This document shows, piece after piece, positions 52,036-59,582 of a stretch of 64,000 bases of DNA; the stretch's first letter is position 1, and each line of letters begins with the position of its first letter. The position numbers were made by a program, and so were the translations under genes. The notes under the pieces were generated by a model. That model was not told the origin of the DNA. It saw only the letters and a list, made by a program, of their open reading frames with translations, and did not search any database. The stretch comes from GCA-003244245 sp052390115 (GTDB taxonomy: Bacteria > Actinomycetota > Actinomycetes > Mycobacteriales > Pseudonocardiaceae), in the NCBI GenBank assembly GCA_052390115.1, contig JBQTHE010000012.1, forward strand, positions 46,605 to 110,604, written 5' to 3'.

Positions 52036-52482
52036 TCACCAGCGCAGCTCGGTGGACGATTGACGCCCCCCATTTTCGGTCTCGTTCACCGGTTTGACGG
52101 TGGCACCCGGCACGCCCGTGCCGTAGTGACTTTCAGTGATCTCATCCGAGAGCTGTTCCTGCAAGCGCCGGTCCCGGATCCTCATCAGAATTGCGATCGT
52201 CACGCCGTGGACAGCGGCGAGCACCAGCAGGAGCACACCGAGTTTGACCACGACATCGCGAACGGGAAGACCGGTATCCACATTGATCAACGAGATCAGC
52301 GCCAGCAGTCCCAGTACCACGAAGTGGAACAGCGCCGCCACCAGCTGCAGCATGGAGCGGCCTGCTTCAGGCTGGTACACGCCCTGCAAGTATCCTTTTC
52401 CGCTCCGCAGGATGAGTTGTCCGTCGGCCAGAACCAGCGCCACACCAAGAATGAGAAACGTCACATATCCATTGACGTCCAT
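52036..52482 (-). CDS. small integral membrane protein
   Basis: 148 aa. MDVNGYVTFLILGVALVLADGQLILRSGKGYL, LVAALFHFVVLGLLALISLI and LGVLLLVLAAVHGVTIAILMRI form three membrane helices, the last followed by a charged cytoplasmic tail (RDRRLQEQLSDEITESHYG). AGGGGG precedes ATG 52482 by about seven bases. Family not recognised. Monocistronic. Confidence 0.7.
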   Translation of the reverse strand: MDVNGYVTFLILGVALVLADGQLILRSGKGYLQGVYQPEAGRSMLQLVAALFHFVVLGLLALISLINVDTGLPVRDVVVKLGVLLLVLAAVHGVTIAILMRIRDRRLQEQLSDEITESHYGTGVPGATVKPVNETENGGRQSSTELRW

Positions 52483-52795
52483 GCCAAACCCCCTAATAAG
52501 GCCCCTATTGGGAGAGTCAGATCTGCAGTACCCGCTGCGGCACGTCATCAAACCCGGGTTGGGCGTGGCAGGCGACGCGCCGAGCAGCGACGTGCCAGCG
52601 GTCGCACCCAGTGTCACCAGCAGCTACGGGCCCACTGCGGGGAGCTCGGCGGCGCGATCCCGCTGGGCAACTGGCGGCTTGCTTGCTCAGTTCGGTCAGC
52701 TCGGGCATACCCAGCGACTGGAATGTGTAACAACCCGTCGGCGCGGTTACTCGTTGCATGGGAACGCCCACCACGTCGATGTAGCGTAGGCCGTC
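52483..52795. other. 313-bp intergenic stretch without a recognisable gene
   Basis: Open frames on both strands lack family similarity and codon bias. It separates two divergent membrane-protein genes and should hold their promoters; TAGCGT at about 52781 is a weak -10 for the plus-strand gene. Confidence 0.4.
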
Positions 52796-55252
52796 ATGGG
52801 GGGGAGTTGCGACGGTAACTCTGGCTCGGACGAACCGCGTGTCGTAGAGCTGCGGGTGCACGGGGTGTCCGGCACCCCGCCGGAGGATCTGCTCGACCGG
52901 CCACTGGTACGCCCGGTGGCGGGCGACAAGATCGCTGGCTTCTACCGGCCGCGGCTGGCCGAGGAATGGACCGACGACCCGGTCGGCGCGTGTCCCGGAA
53001 CCGGGCCCTACCTCGAGGGATACGCGTGGGGCGGGCTCACGTCCGGATCCCCGAGCCGGGCGTTCTGGTTGCTGCTGCTGCCCTTCACGTTGATCAACGC
53101 AGTGCCGCGGCTCCGACCGGCCGGCCCGGTCGGCCTGCGGGTCAAGGCGTTGATTGCGACCAGCCGGCTGCTGGCCCTCAGCCTCACGGTGACCTTCATT
53201 TTGGCCGTGACCGGGGTGACCATCGAGGTGCTCGCTCGACAATGCGGACTGGACAAGTCGGTGTGTCAGGCTCTCCCGCAGTTCTTCCAGGATTGGCAGC
53301 AGAGGGTGGGCCAGGGTGGGCGGCTAGCACTGGCCTCGGCCGCGGCGATCGCGTTTGTCGTCGTGTTGTGGCTGCTGAGCCGGTGGACCGCGGCCCGTTA
53401 TGAAACCGTCGACCCCTTCCCGGGTTCGGGTGGTACCCAGCCCGGAGCGAACGACTGGGATCCCGGACTCGACAACCGGTGGCTGTGGTTCGGCGAGCAC
53501 ATGGTGCGGCGGCAGCGGAGCATCCACGTGAGTGCCGGCCTGGTCAGCGTCGTGGCGATGGTCGGTCTCACCCTCTGGCACGCCGCCGAAGGTCGGTTGC
53601 TGTTCGTGGTTGCGATCGTCGCGCTCGTCGTGCTGGGTGCGTTGCTGTGCAACCCGACGATCACTGGCCGGGGCAAGGACCCCTCGGCGCGCCTCACCGC
53701 GGGACTGTGCATCGGGACGTTCGTGGCGTTGGTATGGGCGGCACTGGTAGTCGCGGTGAGCACACCCGCACCGCCGCCCGACACCGCGCCGGGGCCGAGC
53801 TATGCGCGCATCGTCACCATCATGTTCGGCGTGCAGATCATTCTCGTGCTGGTGCTGTTCGTGCTGACCATGTCGCTGCCGCGGACGCCTGCAGGTGGCC
53901 CGCCGCGCCGGTTCCGCGACCCGGGCGCGCCCGCACTCGCGCTGCTCAGCGTGCTGCTCGCCGCGGCCCTCTCGGCCGGCGCCTACCTCTACGCCTGGGC
54001 GTGGGTGCGGGGTAGCGGCGCCATGCCAAACCCCAACCACTTCAGGAAGCTCACGACCTCACTCACCGAGGGTGCCGGAGAACTCGAGGTGCCGCTGTCG
54101 ATGCTGGTCGCCGCCGCCGGGTTCGCCATCGCACTGGGCTGGGTGCTTGCGCTGCTGGCCATCTTGGGGCTGTGGACCGTGATCCGCATCTTGTTGGTCT
54201 GGCTGGGGCGATGGCGCGGCTGGCTCTGGTTGGCCCGGTTGGGTGGGGAGCAGGACTGGGCGAATTTCAAGGCTGACTACAAGGGCGTGCCGGAAGACGA
54301 GCGCCGAGCTCAGCGAATCGTACGGATGTTCCGGCGGGCACGGCTCGTTGACTCAGTCGGCGCGGGGGTCAGGTGGACGCTGTACCCGATGGGCGGGCTC
54401 GCGCTGGCGCTGACTGGTTGGTCGGTAGCTGCGCTGTGGTGGCCGAGGGCCAACGACCGCCTCATCAGCTTGCTGAGCTGGCCGGGGCCGGGGTGGCTTG
54501 ATGTGTCCATGCTCGGCATTGCTGTCTACCTGGTCGTGCTGGTCCCGGTGGCAGGAGTGCTGATTGGGCTGGCCATGTTCCGGGCGCGGTCTACCCGGCG
54601 GCTAGTGGGCGTCCTGTGGGACGTCGCCTCGTTCTGGCCGCGGTCCATCCATCCGTTCGCCGCGCCCTGCTACGCCGAGCGCACCGTCCCCGACCTGCTT
54701 GTCCGGATCCGGTACCACGGGTCGCGCACTCCGGGCGTCGTGCTCGCCGGGCACAGCCAAGGCAGCGTGATCGCCGCAGCGGTGATCCGGCAACAGCAGG
54801 CCGCGGATGCCGCTGCGCCGCAAGCCGACGCGAAGGTCATGCCTCGGGTTGCGTTCCTGTCCTACGGCTCCATGCTGGATCGGCTTTACGGGCGGTACTT
54901 CCCGGCCTACTTCGGACCCACCGAGCTGGGCGAGCTCGCGACCGCCTTGGGTCCGGAGAAGATCCGGTGGCTAAACCTGTGGCGCCACAGCGACTTCCTC
55001 GGCGGCCCTATCACGCCACTGGCGGGTTACCCCGACGTTCTCACGGGGGTCGACGTGAAGCTGATCGATCCGCCCTACTGGCCCGTGGAGGGCGACCCCA
55101 ACCCCGACCCAGCCGCCGGCGGACATTCCGCCTACCCACGCGACCAGCGGTTCCAAGCGCGGGTAGCCGACTTGGTCGCGTGGCTGTCGCCGCCGCGCAG
55201 AAAACCGGAGGAACCGGACAATCCGCCCACCCTGATGCGCGACATTCTGTAG
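52796..55252 (+). CDS. very large membrane protein with an alpha/beta-hydrolase motif
   Basis: 818 aa. VVELRVHGVSGTPPEDLLD starts a globular N-terminus with an RVHG oxyanion-type turn seen in lipase-like proteins. Helices occur near 90-150, 180-200, 240-300, 330-440 and 530-600. A second soluble part, RTVPDLLVRIRYHGSRTPGVVLAGHSQGSVIAAAVI, has the GxSxG nucleophile elbow GHSQGS; VAFLSYGSMLDRLYGRYFP follows. So an integral membrane serine hydrolase or lipase is inferred, with substrate unknown. Related proteins are widespread but undescribed in actinobacteria. ATG 52796 lacks a ribosome site. Monocistronic. Confidence 0.75.
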   Translation: MGGSCDGNSGSDEPRVVELRVHGVSGTPPEDLLDRPLVRPVAGDKIAGFYRPRLAEEWTDDPVGACPGTGPYLEGYAWGGLTSGSPSRAFWLLLLPFTLINAVPRLRPAGPVGLRVKALIATSRLLALSLTVTFILAVTGVTIEVLARQCGLDKSVCQALPQFFQDWQQRVGQGGRLALASAAAIAFVVVLWLLSRWTAARYETVDPFPGSGGTQPGANDWDPGLDNRWLWFGEHMVRRQRSIHVSAGLVSVVAMVGLTLWHAAEGRLLFVVAIVALVVLGALLCNPTITGRGKDPSARLTAGLCIGTFVALVWAALVVAVSTPAPPPDTAPGPSYARIVTIMFGVQIILVLVLFVLTMSLPRTPAGGPPRRFRDPGAPALALLSVLLAAALSAGAYLYAWAWVRGSGAMPNPNHFRKLTTSLTEGAGELEVPLSMLVAAAGFAIALGWVLALLAILGLWTVIRILLVWLGRWRGWLWLARLGGEQDWANFKADYKGVPEDERRAQRIVRMFRRARLVDSVGAGVRWTLYPMGGLALALTGWSVAALWWPRANDRLISLLSWPGPGWLDVSMLGIAVYLVVLVPVAGVLIGLAMFRARSTRRLVGVLWDVASFWPRSIHPFAAPCYAERTVPDLLVRIRYHGSRTPGVVLAGHSQGSVIAAAVIRQQQAADAAAPQADAKVMPRVAFLSYGSMLDRLYGRYFPAYFGPTELGELATALGPEKIRWLNLWRHSDFLGGPITPLAGYPDVLTGVDVKLIDPPYWPVEGDPNPDPAAGGHSAYPRDQRFQARVADLVAWLSPPRRKPEEPDNPPTLMRDIL

Positions 55253-55278
55253 CGACGACCCCGGCCGGTGACGGAGCG

Positions 55279-56265
55279 TCAGTCGGCTTCGGTGACCTGC
55301 ACGCCGATCGGGAAGTGGTCGGAGAAGCCGCTCTCGTCCACCGGTTTGCCCATGCCGCCGAAGGGCTTGGGTCGGCGGTAGGTCCCGGTGGAGGTTCCCT
55401 CGAAGTGCATGATCTCGACGGTGTCTGCGTGGATCTTGATCGGCGAGTCTTGGATGGCCATGTTCTTGTTGACCAGGAACTGGTCGAGAACGTTGGGCTG
55501 GTTGTCGAAGTAGAAGGTCCCCTCTGGTGTGCCCAGCGGCGGCCACATCAGATTCCACAGACGGGGCAGGCTGTCGGTTTGCACGACCTTCAGGCGCTGG
55601 CGGGTGCTCAGAGCGTGAATCACCATCGAGGTGTCGAACGGTTCGTCGTTGAAGTCACCCGTCACCAACGCCGGTGTGGTCGGTCCGTGGACCTCCAACG
55701 CCCGCTGGTGGAAGTAGGACAGCGTCTCACCGGCGATGTGGCGATAGCCAGCCGACTCGAACTGGCCGCCGCTGCGTGAGGGCCAATGGTTGCCGAAGAC
55801 CGACCAGGTCCGCCCGGTGTGGGTCCGGAAGTTGACCTGCAGGATCTCCCGGGTCGCGGTGCGGCGCATCACAACGTGGAAGAACGTCTCGTTGTCGGGG
55901 ACAGCGAAGCTGCCGGGGTCATAGAGGAACGCCACGTCGATGCCGCGGGCATCATCGGTGTCGGCGTGCGTGACGCGGTAGCGGCGCTCGGGCAGCAGGG
56001 TGGCGACCGCGTCAACCAGCAGATCCAGCACGAACCGGTTCTCCACCTCGCACACACCCAGCAGGTCCGGAGCGTTGCCCGCGTTCATCTGTACGATCAC
56101 GGACGCGAGCTGGGCGATCTTGCGGTCTCGCCGCTGCGGGGTCCAGCCCACGATGTCGTCCTTGATCGCCCGCAGTACCTTGTCCGGGCGGCGGTCGGCG
56201 GGAGCGTTCTCCTCATCGAAAAGGTTCTCGAGATTCCACCAGGCGATGTGGTAGGTGGACGGCAT
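55279..56265 (-). CDS. endonuclease/exonuclease/phosphatase-family protein
   Basis: 328 aa. Metal-dependent phosphodiesterase fold of DNase I type: AWWNLENLFD (Asn/Glu metal site), LGVCEVENRFVLDLL, FGNHWPSRSGG, VTGDFNDEPFD (catalytic Asp/Asn) and GFSDHFPIGV (final Asp-His pair). No signal peptide is seen from ATG 56265, which has GGGAGGGG upstream; the longer frame to 56508 is spurious. Substrate could be nucleic acid or a phosphoester. Convergent with the large membrane-protein gene, 26 bases apart. Confidence 0.87.
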   Translation of the reverse strand: MPSTYHIAWWNLENLFDEENAPADRRPDKVLRAIKDDIVGWTPQRRDRKIAQLASVIVQMNAGNAPDLLGVCEVENRFVLDLLVDAVATLLPERRYRVTHADTDDARGIDVAFLYDPGSFAVPDNETFFHVVMRRTATREILQVNFRTHTGRTWSVFGNHWPSRSGGQFESAGYRHIAGETLSYFHQRALEVHGPTTPALVTGDFNDEPFDTSMVIHALSTRQRLKVVQTDSLPRLWNLMWPPLGTPEGTFYFDNQPNVLDQFLVNKNMAIQDSPIKIHADTVEIMHFEGTSTGTYRRPKPFGGMGKPVDESGFSDHFPIGVQVTEAD

Positions 56266-56538
56266 CTGACCCCTCCCATCTGGAAGTGGCGTCGGGGGTG
56301 CGATCTCGATCGGCACGCTACCCGTCCACGACGCGCATCGGCGCAGAAATCCGGCCCCCTGGGCCGCCTTCCCGTGCCGCCATAGACGTACTGCCCGGAG
56401 CACAACCGCACCGAACGGCCGATTCATCAACCGCGGCGGTGGGCTTAGCCTGCAGGCCGAATGGATGGTCGCGTTTTCGGGGACGACCATCGGCAGCAAG
56501 CGTCGCATCGGGAAGGGGGGTGCGAGGAGATTTGAGCT

Positions 56539-58413
56539 TTGTCGGATCGTCCCCGACGGCGGCGCCGCCCTGCGCGCGTCACCGCCGCAGTCGTTGTCCT
56601 GCCAATGCTCCTAGGCCTGCTGAGCGGCGCTCGGACCGTCCCGGCCGCATTGACCTGGCAGCACCTCGACCCGGTCAGGCTGATCGCCGCCGTCGGCGTC
56701 GGCGCGTCGGCCCAGCCGAACCAGTGGCACCAGTCCAACGATGTCAGCACCACCGTCCTGCGCTCAGCAGCAGGTGAGGTGCGGTTGCGCCTGAGCGTGG
56801 CCCCGGGCGAGCGGTTCTTCGGCCTAGGCGAGCGGATGGGGCCGCTCGCGCTGAACGGGCAGCTGCTGCAGAACTGGAGTGAGGACCGAGCCGGGCGCGC
56901 GGACGCGGCGACAAGCTACTCACCGACCCCGTTCCTGATTTCCAGCCGAGGCTACGGGCTGTTGCTGGACACGACGGCGATGGTCCGGTACGACCTGCGC
57001 GGGTCAGACCGCCTGGAGATCACCGCCAGCACCGCCGAGCTGCCCGTCCACGTCTTCACCGGGTCCGACCCCGCCGCCGTGCTGCAGTCGCACGCGAGGC
57101 TGGTGGGATTGCCCCCGCTGCCTCCGCGGTGGGGGCTGGGCGTGTGGAAATGCCTGATCGGCGGGCGCGACCGGGTGCTGGCCGATGTGCGCCGGCTGGC
57201 CCAGGCGAACGTACCGCTGGATGCGGTGTGGATCTACGACGCAATGGACGACAGGTCGGGATGGGGCTGGCCCTGGCAGATCCACGGTACGGTGCCGCCA
57301 GGCGACTACCCCGACCTGCCGGGCCTGATCGAGGAGCTGCACGGCGAGGGTCTGGCGGTGCTCGGCTACCTCAACCCCTTCCTGGTCCCTGGACGGCCAG
57401 GGTTCGACGAGGCGCGCGAGCGGGGCTATCTGGTGGGGACCCCGGCCGAACCGGTGTTCACCGAACCGTGGGCGGAAGACGACCGGCGGGCCTACCTGGA
57501 CTTCACCCATCCCGGGGCCGTTGCGTGGTGGCAGGAGCGGGTGCGCCACGCCCTGGGCACGGTGGGTTTCGACGGCGCGATGCAGGACTACGGAGAGGGC
57601 GCTCCGGTCGACGGGATCTACGCCAGCGGCGAGCCGGGGACGATGGTGCGCAACGCCTACCCGGTGCGCTACGCCCGGGCCGCCAGGGAGGCGGCGCAGG
57701 CGGTCAAGCCGGACACGACGGTACTGTTCGCCCGCGCGGGCTACAGCGGCGCCCAGGCCAGCGTCACCGGGCGGTTCACCGGCGACCAGCACCGCTCCTG
57801 GGACCGGCACACCGGTATCGGCAGCGTGCTCCCCGCGATGCTGTCCGGCTCGATCTCCGGCTGGCCGTACTGGGGTCCCGACATCGCTGGATTCTTCGAC
57901 GGCGACGGCTCGCACGACGTCGAGCTGTGGACCCGCTGGACGCAGCTCGGTGCGCTGTCCCCGGTGATGCGCGACATGCTCGGCGCCCAGTCCGACCCGA
58001 TCGGGGTGTTCAGCAGCGGGGACACCCTTGCGACGTTCGCCGGGTACGCCCGGCTGCACCAGGCGCTGGTGCCGTACCTGCACGGGCTCGCGGAGCAGGC
58101 CAGCCGGACCGGTCTGCCGCTGATCCGGCCGCTGTGGCTGGCCGACCCGGCCGATCCAGTGGCCTGGACGGTGGAGGACTCCTACCTGCTCGGCGAGGAC
58201 CTGCTGGTCGCGCCGGTGGTCACCGCCGGGGCGCGGAGCCGGTCGGTGTACCTGCCGGCGGGGCAGTGGCGCGACTACTGGACCGGCGACGTGACCACCG
58301 GTGGACACTGGATCACCGCCGACGCGCCCGTGCAGCAGATCCCGCTGTTCGTCCGCGCAGGGTCGGAGCTTGCGCTGCCACCGCCTGCGACGTTGGGCCT
58401 GCCCGGCAGGTGA
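56539..58413 (+). CDS. secreted glycoside hydrolase family 31 enzyme
   Basis: 624 aa. N-terminus RRRRRPARVTAAVVVLPMLLGLLSGARTVPAA is a signal peptide. A GH31 beta-sandwich (ERFFGLGERMGPLALNG) precedes the barrel: LPPRWGLGVWKC, LDAVWIYDAMDD, the nucleophile Asp in FDGAMQDYGEGAPVDG, GDQHRSWDRHTGIGSVLPAML with the acid/base Asp region, and GWPYWGPDIAGFFDG. Alpha-glucosidase, xylosidase or sulfoquinovosidase activity are options; motifs alone do not decide. The start is TTG 56539 with GAGGAG about ten bases upstream. Divergent from the nuclease-like gene. Confidence 0.9.
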   Translation: MSDRPRRRRRPARVTAAVVVLPMLLGLLSGARTVPAALTWQHLDPVRLIAAVGVGASAQPNQWHQSNDVSTTVLRSAAGEVRLRLSVAPGERFFGLGERMGPLALNGQLLQNWSEDRAGRADAATSYSPTPFLISSRGYGLLLDTTAMVRYDLRGSDRLEITASTAELPVHVFTGSDPAAVLQSHARLVGLPPLPPRWGLGVWKCLIGGRDRVLADVRRLAQANVPLDAVWIYDAMDDRSGWGWPWQIHGTVPPGDYPDLPGLIEELHGEGLAVLGYLNPFLVPGRPGFDEARERGYLVGTPAEPVFTEPWAEDDRRAYLDFTHPGAVAWWQERVRHALGTVGFDGAMQDYGEGAPVDGIYASGEPGTMVRNAYPVRYARAAREAAQAVKPDTTVLFARAGYSGAQASVTGRFTGDQHRSWDRHTGIGSVLPAMLSGSISGWPYWGPDIAGFFDGDGSHDVELWTRWTQLGALSPVMRDMLGAQSDPIGVFSSGDTLATFAGYARLHQALVPYLHGLAEQASRTGLPLIRPLWLADPADPVAWTVEDSYLLGEDLLVAPVVTAGARSRSVYLPAGQWRDYWTGDVTTGGHWITADAPVQQIPLFVRAGSELALPPPATLGLPGR

Positions 58414-58425
58414 GACGGGCACCGC

Positions 58426-59082
58426 TCATCCGCGCATCACGGCCGCCATGTCCCGGGCGGCCCGCAGGGTCCCACGCAGCGAGCCGGACACCTTGGAGCG
58501 GCCGCCACCACGGGGGCGGTAGGCGACATCGATCTCGTGCACCCGCCAGCCCGCGTCGGCGGCCCGCAGCAGCAACTCCAGCGGGTAGCCGAAACCGCGG
58601 TCGGTGATCCCGAGGCCGAGCAGCGCCGCCCGACGCGCGACGCGGATCGGGGCGATGTCGTGCACCGGGAGGCCGCGGCGGCGCAGCAGCGCGGCGAGCA
58701 GCGCGTTGGCGGCGCCAGCGTGCCAGGGCTGCACCCCCCGGCCGACCGGGACACGCCTGCCGACCGCGAGGTCGGCCCGGTCCTGCGCGACGGCCTGGAC
58801 CAGCTCGGGCAGGGCACCGGGATCGAGCGAGCCGTCCGCGTCGAGCACAGCCACGATCTCGGTGCGCGCCTGCTCCAACCCGGTGTGCACGGCCGCGCCG
58901 TAGCCGGGGCGTGGTTCGAACACCACCCTGGCGCCCAACCCGCGGGCGATCGCTGCGGTGCCGTCGGTGGAGCCGTTGTCGACGACCAGGGCGGTGTAGC
59001 CCGCGGGTAGCGCGCGGAGCACCGCTGGCAGCGCCTCCGCCTCGTTCAGGCACGGCAACACGACGTCGATAGCAGTGTGCAC
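58426..59082 (-). CDS. GT2-family glycosyltransferase
   Basis: 218 aa. DVVLPCLNEAEALPAVLRAL, LVVDNGSTDGTAAIARGLGARVV, AVLDADGSLDPGALPELV (DxD) and GFGYPLELLLRAADAGWRVHEIDVAYRPR are the signature of dolichyl-phosphate-mannose-synthase-like GT2 enzymes. No membrane helix is present, so it is cytosolic or peripheral. In actinobacteria such genes often make lipid-linked sugars; acceptor unknown. The GTG at 59082 lies near a GGGTAT/ATACCC palindrome (59084-59097) that may be an operator. Confidence 0.9.
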   Translation of the reverse strand: MHTAIDVVLPCLNEAEALPAVLRALPAGYTALVVDNGSTDGTAAIARGLGARVVFEPRPGYGAAVHTGLEQARTEIVAVLDADGSLDPGALPELVQAVAQDRADLAVGRRVPVGRGVQPWHAGAANALLAALLRRRGLPVHDIAPIRVARRAALLGLGITDRGFGYPLELLLRAADAGWRVHEIDVAYRPRGGGRSKVSGSLRGTLRAARDMAAVMRG

Positions 59083-59083
59083 A

Positions 59084-59097
59084 GGGTATTGATACCC
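59084..59097. promoter_or_regulatory. 14-bp palindrome at the GT2 gene start
   Basis: GGGTATTGATACCC lies within two bases of GTG 59082. On the minus strand its TATCAAT fits a -10 five to six bases ahead of the start, so it may overlap a leaderless promoter. The regulator is unknown. Confidence 0.35.
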
Positions 59098-59237
59098 GAG
59101 AACGCGATCGCAGCACCGCCGTGGAAGGTTACGAGATTCTCACGGACCGATCACAGCAGGCAAGGAGTCGTTTCCGTGGTGTGGCTGACGGGTAACCAAG
59201 CCACATACGTCCTGGCGTCGATCCGAAAGGAAGCGTC

Positions 59238-59531
59238 GTGTCACAACAGGACAAGCCACGTCCCCGGCGCACCAGAGCCGACTACCAGCGGGGCCTTCCC
59301 GGATACCACGACCCGACCGCCGGGTTCGGCGGGGCGCCGCCGGCACGCAGCGCACTGACCCTGCGTGCTGTGCTGGCCGGTTTCGGGCTGTTGTTCTGCA
59401 CCGTCACCGCAGTCTTGATGATCAGAGCAGGCATGACGGCACTCGGGGTGGTTTTGGCGGTACTCGCGGCGGTAGCGCTGGTGGACCTGGGGTGGGTGAT
59501 CCACCGTAAGCGGCGCGGTGAGCCTGGCTGA
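59238..59531 (+). CDS. small membrane protein, DUF6343 type
   Basis: 97 aa. A soluble start with GFGGAPPARSALTLR precedes two hydrophobic helices (LFCTVTAVLMIRAGM and ALGVVLAVLAAVALVDLGWV) and a basic tail (IHRKRRGE). This layout matches the actinobacterial DUF6343 family, function unknown. GTG 59238 has AAAGGAAG about six bases upstream. Convergent with dnaB, 51 bases apart. Confidence 0.75.
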   Translation: MSQQDKPRPRRTRADYQRGLPGYHDPTAGFGGAPPARSALTLRAVLAGFGLLFCTVTAVLMIRAGMTALGVVLAVLAAVALVDLGWVIHRKRRGEPG

Positions 59532-59582
59532 GCAGCGTCCGGGTGGAGGTCCTCAGCTGCCGATCAGCGCTTGCGGTGCGGG

